This document shows, piece after piece, positions 15,581 to 23,776 of a DNA stretch of 24,030 nucleotides (positions are counted from its first letter, which is position 1; each line of letters begins with the position of its first letter). The notes beneath the pieces are model-generated. The model was not told the DNA's origin and made no database searches. It saw only the letters and a list, made by a program, of their open reading frames with translations. The stretch lies in contig JBHIFB010000044.1 of assembly GCA_046760905.1 (NCBI GenBank), positions 1 through 24,030 of the forward strand. The letters run 5' to 3'. A program made the translations under genes and the position numbers. This DNA is from JBHIFB01 sp046760905. Lineage in GTDB: Bacteria > Gemmatimonadota > CAZMKB01.

Positions 15581-16960
15581 CTATTTCCCGACGCAGAATT
15601 CCGAGAATATTCTTTCCAGTAGCTCTTCCGTTGCCAATTTTCCCGTGAGCTCTTCGAGCGCTTCCCGGGCCTCCCTCAGCTCTATCGAGAGAATCTCCGG
15701 GGGCGATTTTTCGAGCTCATCCCGGAATCTTTTGAGTGCCTCATTCGCTCTCATAAGCCCTTCTCTATGACGCGATCTCACAACTACCGGCTTTTCGCTA
15801 TTCACCTTTATTTTACTCTCCGCCTGTTTGCAGAGCGCCTTCTTAAGCTCTCCGATTCCGGTCCTTTCAAGACATGAGATCACTACCGCCTGAAGGCAAC
15901 GATCAAGCGGTCTTGTGTCAATTCTCATCCCAAGGTCCGACTTGTTAACCACCACAATGCACCTGTCCCCAAATTCCTCTATAAATTTGCATTCTTCATC
16001 AAAAGCGTTTCTGTTAGCCTCAAGCACCAGCAATATCACGTCTGCCGCTTCGAGGTATCTGCGCGAGAATTCCACTCCCTTTCTCTCAACCGGGTCATCT
16101 GTAGGCCTGAGGCCCGCAGTGTCTACGAGTCTTAGCGGTATCTCTCCTATCTCCACTGTCGCTTCAATCGCATCACGTGTCGTCCCGGGCGTGGGGGTTA
16201 CGATTGCCCTCTCTGTTGTAAGCAGCAAATTAAAAAGGCTGGATTTCCCGACGTTCGGCGCCCCGGCGATCACGGTGAGCAGCCCTTCTGTAAGAACTTT
16301 GCTATCCACAGCGGTCTCAAGAAGGTGCTCAATTGTGCTGATTAGCCTCGCAGCTCTCTCCCTCTCACCAAGAGGCCATTCTATCCTGTCGTCCTCTTCC
16401 GGAAAGTCTATGTAATATTCGAGTCTGGCCGAAAGCTCGAGTATCTCATCCCTTAAATTGTTTATGACGCCGCTGAGAGAGCCTTCCATTCTTAGTAACG
16501 CTTCCCTCTGGGCCAATTCGCTCCTGCTCTCTATGACATCAAGGACAGACTCTGCCTGTAGAAGATCTAGCCTGCCGCCTAAAAAGGCCCTCAGGCTGAA
16601 CTCTCCGCGACGCGCCTGCCTGCATCCTGACTCTATAAGGGTTCTGAGTACAAGATTCGGTGTAACGGTGCCGCCATGGCAATGAAACTCCACCACGTCC
16701 TGCCCCGTGTATGAATTTGGACCCGGCATGATCAGCATCACCACTCGATCTATCACGCGCCCCCTTGCCGGGTCGCGCAGGCTCCCGACGAACATGCCCC
16801 TGGTTAACCTCCCTTTACGATTCCCGGATGCAGGCACAAAGAGCCTTCGCGCGATCCTGAGCGCCTCGTCTCCGCTCATCCTGACGATTGCGATTGCGCC
16901 TTTTCCGGGAGGTGTCGACACTGCAGCTATCGTATCACTGCTTTTGCCTGACTCTTGCAA
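15581..16960 (-). CDS. mnmE: tRNA modification GTPase MnmE (TrmE)
   Basis: The 459-residue G protein partners MnmG in wobble-uridine modification. The N-terminal tetrahydrofolate-binding domain begins DTIAAVSTPPGKGAIAIVRM. The GTPase motifs are G1 GAPNVGKSS (233-241), G2 TPGTTRD (257-263), G3 DTAGL (280-284) and G4 NKSD (339-342). The C-terminal CVGK (456-459) is the variant of the family's C(I/L/V)GK motif whose Cys is required for activity. The start is TTG 16960 with GGGGGG eight bases before it; the gene overlaps the end of yidC by 26 bp, indicating coupled translation. Length is normal. Confidence 0.97.
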   Translation of the reverse strand: MQESGKSSDTIAAVSTPPGKGAIAIVRMSGDEALRIARRLFVPASGNRKGRLTRGMFVGSLRDPARGRVIDRVVMLIMPGPNSYTGQDVVEFHCHGGTVTPNLVLRTLIESGCRQARRGEFSLRAFLGGRLDLLQAESVLDVIESRSELAQREALLRMEGSLSGVINNLRDEILELSARLEYYIDFPEEDDRIEWPLGERERAARLISTIEHLLETAVDSKVLTEGLLTVIAGAPNVGKSSLFNLLLTTERAIVTPTPGTTRDAIEATVEIGEIPLRLVDTAGLRPTDDPVERKGVEFSRRYLEAADVILLVLEANRNAFDEECKFIEEFGDRCIVVVNKSDLGMRIDTRPLDRCLQAVVISCLERTGIGELKKALCKQAESKIKVNSEKPVVVRSRHREGLMRANEALKRFRDELEKSPPEILSIELREAREALEELTGKLATEELLERIFSEFCVGK

Positions 16961-18617
16961 TCCGTTTTCCCCCCTTTCCCGTCTTCCCTCCTCCCTTTGA
17001 AATTCCCTTATCGCTACTCTTCATGTAATACTGCTGCATGATCGACATGATGTTGTTCACGGTCCAGTAAAGGACCAGGCCTGCGGGAAAATTGATGAAG
17101 ATGATGGTGAGGACAACCGGCATAACAAATTGCATGGGGGCCATCCTCGGGTCGGTGGTGGGAGTCATTTTCTGTTGGATATACATGCTGATCCCCATTA
17201 CGATGGGTAATACGGGTGGTGAATCGGGAGCCGAGAGATCCTTAATCCACAGCACAAACTCTTCCCCCCTGAACTCGATTGTCCTCTGGAACACATAGAA
17301 AAGCGCCCAGAGCACCGGCATTTGCACCAGAAGCGGCAGGCATCCGCCGAGCGGGTTAACCTTCCTTTCCTTGTAAAGACGCATTGTCTCTTCCTGAAGC
17401 TTTTTGGGGTCGTCCTTGTATTTCTCACGGATCTCTTTTATGAGCGGTTGCAGCTTCTGCATGTCCTTCGAAGCCTGCAGGCTCTTCTTTGTAAGGGGAT
17501 AGAACGCGATCTTTGTGCAAACCGAGAAAAGGATTATCACTATGCCATAGTTTGAGATGAACCTGTGCATCCATAGCATTATGACAAGAACGAGCCTGGT
17601 AAACGGCTTGATGATCCACCAGCCATATTCAACGATCTTCTCGAAACCGAGTCCCACCTTCTCAAGATGGCGATAATCCTGCGGTCCAATATAGATTTCA
17701 AGGTTTACATTTCTGTCTCCCGGATCGAGTGCGATCCTCGGGTGTATCTCAAATTGCTTCCTCCCCCTGTCTCCCCAGATGACGGCCCCCTCGAAGGGAA
17801 CTGACCTCCCAATCAGGCCCACGAGAAAGTACTTGTTCTTCATGCTGATCCATGGCAGCGGTCCTTTTATATACTCAGATCTCCTTTCTTTGAAGTCTTT
17901 CATCTTCACTTCCCCCACTTCACCACCCTTTATGTAAACTGCGCCGATGTTAGGGAAGTCGTTCTTTACAGAATCCTTCTCGGTGGGCCTGAATGAGGGG
18001 CCGAGTGATTCATGTATCCTCCACCCTTCGCCGCTTCTTCGCAGTTGCGGCAGGGTCAGCGAAGCACCTATTATGTAACTGTCATTATCGAATGTATAGG
18101 TTATCTGTACCGTATCCGCGCTACCTATTACTGCCGTAAATGAGATCCTTCCTTCCGGCTCATAACTGCTCAAACTCAGCTCTTTTCTGTCAGAATTGAA
18201 TGTCAGATTTCTCAGATCAAGTGTGTCCTTCTGTGCCGAAAGCATGATTGTAAGGAAGTTCGAAGTTTTTGATGAAACAAGCCTCACACTGCTTCCGTCA
18301 GGCAGGTATTCATACTCTTTCAATACTGCATCTATGAGGGCGCCTCCTCTGTTCGAGAAAAGAAGGCTGTATTTATCCGTCTCTACTCGGGTAGTATCGG
18401 GCCGCTCTTCCCTTAATATTCCCTCCCTCTCTTCGATGGTCGGAAGCTCCATCTCGATGGGCTCTTTCGATTCCCCCGGTTCTTCCCCCACCACCTTCTC
18501 TGGCTGCGGCCTGGGGGTTTCTCTCTCCGCAGGCGGTAGCGGCTTGTAGATGTATTTGTTGCTCAAGTAAAGCACAAGCAGTATCAATACGAGAGCTAGA
18601 AGTGTTCTCTTCTCCAT
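16935..18617 (-). CDS. yidC: Membrane protein insertase YidC
   Basis: The 560-residue inner-membrane protein inserts and folds membrane proteins, alone or with Sec. It has an N-terminal membrane segment (LLALVLILLVLYLSN), a Pro/Glu-rich linker, a large periplasmic beta domain (about 75-320) and the conserved C-terminal hydrophobic core (about 340-530, with YGIVIILFSVCTKIAFYPLT, NPLGGCLPLLVQMPVLWALF and FPAGLVLYWTVNN). The strongly basic tail (about 535-560, rich in Lys/Gly/Arg) could contact ribosomes. The large periplasmic domain is the Gram-negative form. ATG 18617 lies 23 bases after yidD and has only a weak SD. No jag gene separates it from mnmE. Confidence 0.96.
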   Translation of the reverse strand: MEKRTLLALVLILLVLYLSNKYIYKPLPPAERETPRPQPEKVVGEEPGESKEPIEMELPTIEEREGILREERPDTTRVETDKYSLLFSNRGGALIDAVLKEYEYLPDGSSVRLVSSKTSNFLTIMLSAQKDTLDLRNLTFNSDRKELSLSSYEPEGRISFTAVIGSADTVQITYTFDNDSYIIGASLTLPQLRRSGEGWRIHESLGPSFRPTEKDSVKNDFPNIGAVYIKGGEVGEVKMKDFKERRSEYIKGPLPWISMKNKYFLVGLIGRSVPFEGAVIWGDRGRKQFEIHPRIALDPGDRNVNLEIYIGPQDYRHLEKVGLGFEKIVEYGWWIIKPFTRLVLVIMLWMHRFISNYGIVIILFSVCTKIAFYPLTKKSLQASKDMQKLQPLIKEIREKYKDDPKKLQEETMRLYKERKVNPLGGCLPLLVQMPVLWALFYVFQRTIEFRGEEFVLWIKDLSAPDSPPVLPIVMGISMYIQQKMTPTTDPRMAPMQFVMPVVLTIIFINFPAGLVLYWTVNNIMSIMQQYYMKSSDKGISKGGGKTGKGGKRIARVRQKQ

Positions 18618-18640
18618 TTTGCTGACATGACCTCATCTCG

Positions 18641-18886
18641 TCAGGGGATGTCGACCCCGCCTCTGCTCCAGGGGGCGCAACGCAGTATCCGTAGAAGAGA
18701 TTTCCCTCCCCCCCTTATCAATCCGTGTTTTCTTAAAGCCATCTCCGCATATCGAGAGCAGGACGGATAGAAGCGGCATGACGGGGGAAGTAACCCTGAT
18801 ATTGTCAAACGGTATATTTTGATGCCCATACAGAGAAATTGTACTGTAAATCTCTTCAGAGTGGACATGGAGCTTTTAATTACCAT
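18641..18886 (-). CDS. yidD: Membrane protein insertion efficiency factor YidD
   Basis: The 81-residue protein has the signature of this small family: PPSCRFYPSCSRYAEMALRKHG, then GGGKSLLRILRCAPWSRGG. YidD helps YidC-dependent insertion and sits at the inner membrane through its amphipathic N-terminus. ATG 18886 follows GGGAGGGAAGG and overlaps the rnpA end by 11 bp. The usual Gly-Tyr-Asp-Pro-Val ending is shortened to GGVDIP. Confidence 0.95.
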   Translation of the reverse strand: MVIKSSMSTLKRFTVQFLCMGIKIYRLTISGLLPPSCRFYPSCSRYAEMALRKHGLIRGGGKSLLRILRCAPWSRGGVDIP

Positions 18887-19247
18887 TCCTTCCCTCCCGA
18901 AACTTACTCGCTAGTCCTCTGAGCTCGAGCTGGATTGACTTATAATCCGCTTCATATGCGTTTCTCTTGGCTTTCACAACGATATCGTATGGCTCAATCA
19001 TCTCCGGCATCACAAATCTTCTCATTACCTCACGCACTATACGCTTCAGCCTGTTACGCTCAACGACCTTGTGCGAATATAGTGGCACGATTATGCCAAG
19101 CCTCGTAACATCAAGTGGGCCTTTTTTAAATATAAGGTCAAAACTGCTTCCCCTTATCCACACACCTTCTCCCTTGGCCCTTTCGAAATCCGCCTTCTTC
19201 GTAATTCTCACATCACGCGGCAACGCCTCTGATCTTCTCCTAATCAC
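18876..19247 (-). CDS. rnpA: Ribonuclease P protein component
   Basis: This 123-residue basic protein binds the RNase P RNA and helps it remove 5' leaders from pre-tRNAs. The conserved RNR motif is present in KVVERNRLKRIVREVMRR (about 61-78), as is the usual N-terminal lead-in TKKADFERAKGEG. The start is GTG 19247, seven bases after GGGGTGAGG. It follows rpmH by 19 bases, the standard bacterial arrangement. Confidence 0.95.
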   Translation of the reverse strand: MIRRRSEALPRDVRITKKADFERAKGEGVWIRGSSFDLIFKKGPLDVTRLGIIVPLYSHKVVERNRLKRIVREVMRRFVMPEMIEPYDIVVKAKRNAYEADYKSIQLELRGLASKFREGRNGN

Positions 19248-19266
19248 AAATGGACCTCACCCCGCC

Positions 19267-19404
19267 TTATGAAACAGAAACCCTCTTTCTCCCTTTAGCT
19301 CTTCTCCTGTTCAACACAGTACGGCCGGCTTTCGATCTCATTCTGCGCCTGAAGCCATGTGTGTTCTTCCGCCTCCTCCTGTGAGGCTGATAGGTTCTCT
19401 TCAA
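19267..19404 (-). CDS. rpmH: 50S ribosomal protein L34
   Basis: A 45-residue, Arg/Lys-rich protein is read from TTG 19404: MKRTYQPHRRRRKNTHGF, then RRRMRSKAGRTVLNRRRAKGRKRV. This matches L34 along its full length. TTG is used as start, with AAGGAGG seven bases upstream (GACTGTC between). It is the first gene of the rpmH-rnpA-yidD-yidC-mnmE-mnmG cluster, divergent from dnaA. Confidence 0.95.
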   Translation of the reverse strand: MKRTYQPHRRRRKNTHGFRRRMRSKAGRTVLNRRRAKGRKRVSVS

Positions 19405-19454
19405 GACAGTCCTCCTTACAGCATATGTGTTGTTTCCTCAAGCTCAAGTTTGGT

Positions 19455-19483
19455 AATATAATTATTAAACGTTACTCTTTCAA
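19455..19483 (-). promoter_or_regulatory. Sigma-70-type promoter for the rpmH operon
   Basis: On the minus strand TTGAAA (19483-19478), 17 bases, TATATT (19460-19455). The leader to rpmH would be about 45 bases. Confidence 0.68.
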
Positions 19484-19498
19484 TACGCTTCACCGATT

Positions 19499-19514
19499 AA
19501 TCACTAGCGTGATT
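19499..19514. repeat. Palindrome between the divergent rpmH and dnaA promoters
   Basis: AATCACTAGCGTGATT has perfect 6-bp arms around TAGC. It lies 16 bases upstream of the rpmH -35 box and 126 bases upstream of the dnaA -35 box. It could bind a dimeric regulator. The rest of the 337-base gap 19405-19741 holds the two promoters and a second palindrome TCTCATGAGA (19573-19582), but no gene and no good DnaA box. Confidence 0.4.
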
Positions 19515-19640
19515 GTTACCTCTATATTTTAAAAGTCTTAGCACGTGATACGTTATTATGAATAAATCACACTCTCATGAGAATTATAAAGTCTCATGGA
19601 AGCCAAGCCCATTGCGGGTTCCAACACTTTTAATTTTTAC

Positions 19641-19669
19641 TTGACAAATTTCACTTTTATTAGTAAAAT
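19641..19669 (+). promoter_or_regulatory. Sigma-70-type promoter for dnaA
   Basis: TTGACA (19641-19646), 17 bases, TAAAAT (19664-19669). The transcript would start near 19676, with a leader of about 66 bases. Confidence 0.78.
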
Positions 19670-19741
19670 CAAAAACCTGCACGTGGAGGGCACGAGTGTC
19701 ATCCTTCCATATGCTCTCTTCCAAACAGGGAATCTATTAAA

Positions 19742-21073
19742 ATGGAACTCTCTCCGCAGGAAATTTGGACTCTCATAAAGGATCGGAGCAAGGAAAGCAT
19801 CAACTCCAGATCTTTTGAAACATGGATCATGCCAACACGTGGCATATCAATGAGTGAAGATGTACTGATGGTTGAAACAGACAGCAAGTTCGCCGCCGAT
19901 TACATACAGGAGCGATACCGCCCTATACTCGAAAGCTGTGCCAGTTATGTCCTTGATAAAAACATAATGATCATGTTCACCACCTCTAGTAAAAACAACC
20001 GAAAAGATTCCATCCATCGTTTTGTTGAAGCGCCATTCAGGAAAAAACGTCGAGATATAAATCTAAACAGCAGGTATACCTTCGATTCATTCGTCGTAGG
20101 GTCCAACAATCAACTAGCTCATGCGGCTTCACTGGCCGTCTCCGAATCTCCGGCTAAGCGATATAACCCTCTTTTCATTTACGGTGGCACAGGTCTTGGA
20201 AAGACACATCTCATGCAGGCAATAGGTAATTCCGTCGTATCCAACTGTGATTCGATTAGCGTCTTCTACGCATCGGCAGAGTTTTTCATGAACGAGCTCA
20301 TCCAATCCATCCAGCAGGGCAACACAAGCAATTTCAGGAACAAGTACAGAAAGACTGACATGCTTCTGATAGATGACGTTCATTTTCTCGCATACAAGGA
20401 AGGTACCCAGGAGGAATTCTTCCACACATTCAACTCATTGTACGACAGCCAGAAACAGATAGTTCTCACTTCTGACAGACCTCCAAATGAGATACCAACG
20501 CTCGAGGAAAGGCTTGTATCTCGTTTCGGTTGGGGCCTTGTTGTTGATATTCAGCCGCCTGATTTCGAAACTCGCACCGCCATTCTTCGTAAGAAGGCTG
20601 AGGAAGATAAGCTTTTCATTCCTGATGATGTGCTTGATTTCATAGCAGAGAATATAAAGACCAATGTTCGTGATCTCGAAAGCTCACTCATCAGATTGCT
20701 TGCACGCTCATCACTTACAAGGTGCGAGATAACCATTGATCTTGCGAGAAGCGTTCTTAAAGATATCCTATCGAAAGAGGCTAAAAGGATAAGCATTGAT
20801 AAAATTCAAAAAGTCGTATCCAAAAATTACGGAGTTTCAGTAGAATCACTTAAGTCCAAGTCACGTACTAAAGGTATCATACTTCCAAGACAGATAGCCA
20901 TGTACATTGCCAGACAGCTGACCACGATGCCTCTTGTTGAGATCGGTGAAACTTTCGGTCACAGGGATCATTCAACGGTGTTGCACTCATGTGATAAAGT
21001 GAAATCTCTAATAGATAAAGATGAAAACATACGAAGGGATGTCAAAAGACTTATCGACCTTTCAAGAAAGTGA
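19742..21073 (+). CDS. dnaA: Chromosomal replication initiator DnaA
   Basis: The 443-residue AAA+ protein binds DnaA boxes and opens the origin. Domain I is recognisable (ELSPQEIWTLIKDRS, SRSFETWIMPTRGI). The linker is short and basic; the AAA+ domain starts near 110 (RYTFDSFVVGSNN), with Walker A GGTGLGKT (148-155) and Walker B LLIDDVHF (208-215), and the sensor region SRFGWGLVVDI. Domain IV ends with the DnaA signature FGHRDHSTVLHSCDKV (about 405-420), which reads the box. The start is ATG 19742 with a modest AGGGA upstream. It is transcribed away from rpmH and followed by a 285-base AT-rich gap holding likely DnaA boxes. Confidence 0.98.
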   Translation: MELSPQEIWTLIKDRSKESINSRSFETWIMPTRGISMSEDVLMVETDSKFAADYIQERYRPILESCASYVLDKNIMIMFTTSSKNNRKDSIHRFVEAPFRKKRRDINLNSRYTFDSFVVGSNNQLAHAASLAVSESPAKRYNPLFIYGGTGLGKTHLMQAIGNSVVSNCDSISVFYASAEFFMNELIQSIQQGNTSNFRNKYRKTDMLLIDDVHFLAYKEGTQEEFFHTFNSLYDSQKQIVLTSDRPPNEIPTLEERLVSRFGWGLVVDIQPPDFETRTAILRKKAEEDKLFIPDDVLDFIAENIKTNVRDLESSLIRLLARSSLTRCEITIDLARSVLKDILSKEAKRISIDKIQKVVSKNYGVSVESLKSKSRTKGIILPRQIAMYIARQLTTMPLVEIGETFGHRDHSTVLHSCDKVKSLIDKDENIRRDVKRLIDLSRK

Positions 21074-21358
21074 ACAGTCTGTGTGTTTTTGTGAAATTAT
21101 CATCACTAATTTTAATTTCTATTTCATAGCCACCTTAGGAAGCATCTTTTCCACATTAAATAATTAGTGAATCAAGATCTTAAAATATCCAAACTTCATT
21201 TATGCCAGATAATTAATAATGTTTTCTACTTTTCCACACCATTACTTCTACTTACTTTTTTATATGAATGAAGTTTAAGTATTTTTACATGTTGATAATT
21301 TACCATGGGAATTATATTATAACTTAGATGATGTGGAAAACAAAAAGGGGAGGCATCG
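21074..21358. other. Candidate oriC in the dnaA-dnaN gap
   Basis: This strongly AT-rich gap carries three identical DnaA-box-like 9-mers: TTTTCCACA at 21147-21155 and 21230-21238 (plus) and TGTGGAAAA at 21332-21340 (minus). A-T-only stretches near 21156-21168, 21206-21221 and 21254-21290 are possible unwinding regions. Flanking genes dnaA, dnaN, recF and the switch of gene strand nearby fit an origin. Box spacing is about 75-95 bases, so this is a sparse origin. Confidence 0.68.
21292..21320 (+). promoter_or_regulatory. Sigma-70-type promoter for dnaN
   Basis: TTGATA (21292-21297), 17 bases, TATTAT (21315-21320). The start point near 21327 puts the third DnaA-box-like element (21332-21340) in the early transcribed leader, where bound DnaA could block transcription. 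Confidence 0.6.
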
Positions 21359-22483
21359 ATGGAAGTGAAGATCCACAGAGATGAATTCGCAAAGAGTATA
21401 GGACTCGTTGCTCCTATTGTCCCCAGCCAACCATCGCTTTTCGTTCTGACTAACATGCTGATAGAAGCGGATACGAAGGGTTATATATCACTGTCTGCCA
21501 CTGACCTGGACATTTCAATGAGGGTAAAGAAGGAAGCGCTGGTAGAGGAGAAGGGAAACGCAATACTTCCTGCGAAAAAGATATTCGACGTAGTGAGAGA
21601 ACTTCCTCAGCAAATGATTAACATGAGGAGAGAAGAAGATAAGCTAATAATAGACTGCGGACGCGGCCATTTTGAGCTTCAAACATTTCCTGGTGAGGAC
21701 TTCCCATCCATACCGAAGCTAAAATATGAAGAAGCGTTACGGATAGATGGAAAGACGCTGCTTAAGGGCATAGAACGAACAATGTATGCGATGTCAAGGG
21801 ATCAATCACGACCAATACTTACAGGAGTATTGATGGAATTAAGGGAGGATTTCATAGGAATAGTCGCAACTGATGGACACAGGCTGGCGAGATTCAGGAA
21901 GATGGGAGAATTTCAGGAAGCCGGTAGTGAAAGGGATTTGATCATACCAATGAAAGCGCTTAATCAGATAAAAAGGCTTTTCGAAGAGACGGAAGATATA
22001 GAGATAGCTGTATCTGAAAAACAGATCGGATTAAGAGCTGATGGGAAGGAAATATATACGAGGCTAATCGAAGGACCTTATCCGAATTACGAGCTGGTGA
22101 TACCGAGGGACAATGATAAGGTGGCCTGCATAAATACGAAAGAGATGATAAAAGCAACGAGAAGGATGCTGGTTATCTCGAATCCAATGACAAGAAGGGT
22201 GAATTACGAATTCTTATCTGGAAGGCTGAACATGAATGTGAGTACAAGGGATGTAGGTGAAGCGCACGATGAGATTGATATCGAATACGAAGATGAGGAA
22301 ATCGAGATATCTTTCAACGCCGGATATGTTGAAGAGGCTTTAAAATCAATAGAATGTGAAAGAATGATACTGATGATGAAGGAATCGGACAAGGCATGCA
22401 TTGTAAAACCAGAGGAAATCGAAGATGATGAAGAATATTTCAGTATAATAATGCCATTGATGACAGTGGAAGGAGAAATGTAG
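21359..22483 (+). CDS. dnaN: DNA polymerase III subunit beta (sliding clamp)
   Basis: The 374-residue protein is the ring-shaped processivity clamp. The three-repeat clamp fold is followed by characteristic pieces: ILPAKKIFDVVRELPQ, LTGVLMELREDFIGIVATDGHRLA, and EGPYPNYELVIPRDND. The end SIIMPLMTVEGEM corresponds to the usual IMPMR-type C-terminus but lacks its Arg. ATG 21359 follows GGGGAGG at five bases. It is 15 bases from recF and likely co-transcribed with it. Codons are AGA/AGG/ATA-rich, more so than in dnaA. Confidence 0.97.
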   Translation: MEVKIHRDEFAKSIGLVAPIVPSQPSLFVLTNMLIEADTKGYISLSATDLDISMRVKKEALVEEKGNAILPAKKIFDVVRELPQQMINMRREEDKLIIDCGRGHFELQTFPGEDFPSIPKLKYEEALRIDGKTLLKGIERTMYAMSRDQSRPILTGVLMELREDFIGIVATDGHRLARFRKMGEFQEAGSERDLIIPMKALNQIKRLFEETEDIEIAVSEKQIGLRADGKEIYTRLIEGPYPNYELVIPRDNDKVACINTKEMIKATRRMLVISNPMTRRVNYEFLSGRLNMNVSTRDVGEAHDEIDIEYEDEEIEISFNAGYVEEALKSIECERMILMMKESDKACIVKPEEIEDDEEYFSIIMPLMTVEGEM

Positions 22484-22498
22484 GGGAAGGCAATCAAG

Positions 22499-23605
22499 TT
22501 GCACATAAAGGAAATTGAGATAAAAGGATTCAGGAACCTTCGGGAAGTGTCATTGGAGATCAAAACCGAGGGTTCTTTCGTAATAGGAGGAAACGGTCAG
22601 GGGAAGACTAATTTCCTGGAAGCGATATATTATCTTGGTACGATGAAATCGTTCAGGACAAACAGAGATACGGATCTGATAAATTTCGAGCGGGACTTCT
22701 TCAGAATAAAGGGTAGCTACAAGGGCAAAAAAGAAGGCACCATAGAAGCGGCATACGATGGGAGGAGGAAAGTGGTTAAAATCGATGGATCAAAAGCCAG
22801 GAAGATAAGAGATGCATTCGGTGTGATGAAAGTGGTCGTTATGACACCTGATGATGTAGAGATGATAAGATCGTACCCACAAAAGAGGAGGAGATTTCTT
22901 GATATAGTCATATCGATGACATCTCAAAAATATCTGATGGCACTTACAAGGTATCAAACCGTCCTCAGACATCGCAATTCACTTCTTAAGGATGGCGTTT
23001 CACAAGAAGATTCAATATCAGCTTGGGATAATCAACTCAGCGAGCTATCCGCACATATAGCTGGAATGAGGAGTGAATTCATGACTGAGTATTCACGTTA
23101 CTATGAAGAGCTGAACAGTAAACTCGCAGGTGCAAGGGAGAGCCATGTATTCTATAGTACAAGCCCTAAACAAGCATTGAAGCTCATTGAAGAGGGAAAA
23201 GAAGAGGAGCTAATGGATCTATATGAAAAAACATTAAGGAAGACGATTGAAAAAGACAGGGCGCTTGGAACTACTACAACAGGACCGCACAGAGATGATA
23301 TGCTGATTAAACTTGAAGGACGTGACATGAAGCAGTTCGGATCTCAGGGACAGCAGAGAACGAGTGTTTTCGCATTGAGAATCGCAGAGGCTCGATATAT
23401 AGAGGAAAAAACAGGGGAGAGACCAATACTTCTGATGGACGACGTGTTCAGCCAGCTGGATATTGAAAGGGGAAGGCGCCTCATGAAGCTGGTAGGTGAG
23501 AATTACCAGACGATAATCACGACACCCAGAAGTGTAGGTGATAGTTACGTAACCCTAAAAATGGGAAAACTCTTTGTAGATGGGGGTAAGTTGGCATATT
23601 TATAA
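22499..23605 (+). CDS. recF: DNA replication and repair protein RecF
   Basis: The 368-residue SMC/ABC-type ATPase helps load RecA at single-stranded gaps. The start is TTG 22499 (MHIKEIEIKGFRNLREV) with GGGGAAGG about eight bases before it. Walker A is GGNGQGKT (30-37), the signature region is FGSQGQQRTSVFALRIAEA, and Walker B is PILLMDDVFSQLD. The end (TITTPRSVG) is typical of the family. It lies 15 bases after dnaN, the classical arrangement. Length is normal. Confidence 0.97.
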   Translation: MHIKEIEIKGFRNLREVSLEIKTEGSFVIGGNGQGKTNFLEAIYYLGTMKSFRTNRDTDLINFERDFFRIKGSYKGKKEGTIEAAYDGRRKVVKIDGSKARKIRDAFGVMKVVVMTPDDVEMIRSYPQKRRRFLDIVISMTSQKYLMALTRYQTVLRHRNSLLKDGVSQEDSISAWDNQLSELSAHIAGMRSEFMTEYSRYYEELNSKLAGARESHVFYSTSPKQALKLIEEGKEEELMDLYEKTLRKTIEKDRALGTTTTGPHRDDMLIKLEGRDMKQFGSQGQQRTSVFALRIAEARYIEEKTGERPILLMDDVFSQLDIERGRRLMKLVGENYQTIITTPRSVGDSYVTLKMGKLFVDGGKLAYL

Positions 23606-23776
23606 TAATGTAATTTATAAAAAAAGCAGCACTTACAGATATTGCAGGAATCGAGGGAAATTCTTATATTTATTAGTAAAGATATAATATTTTATAACGG
23701 GCTTACCCAGGGGTAAAAAAATATCTCATTACGTCCTTCGTCCCCGGCACAACTTAGAATCAGGTAAAGCAACTAA
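23606..23776. other. AT-rich gap between recF and the DciA gene
   Basis: No gene is visible. A -10-like TATAAT lies at 23683-23688 without a good -35 partner. A palindrome TTACCCAGGGGTAA followed by six A's lies at about 23703-23722. It could be a small operator or hairpin; I cannot decide which. Confidence 0.35.
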
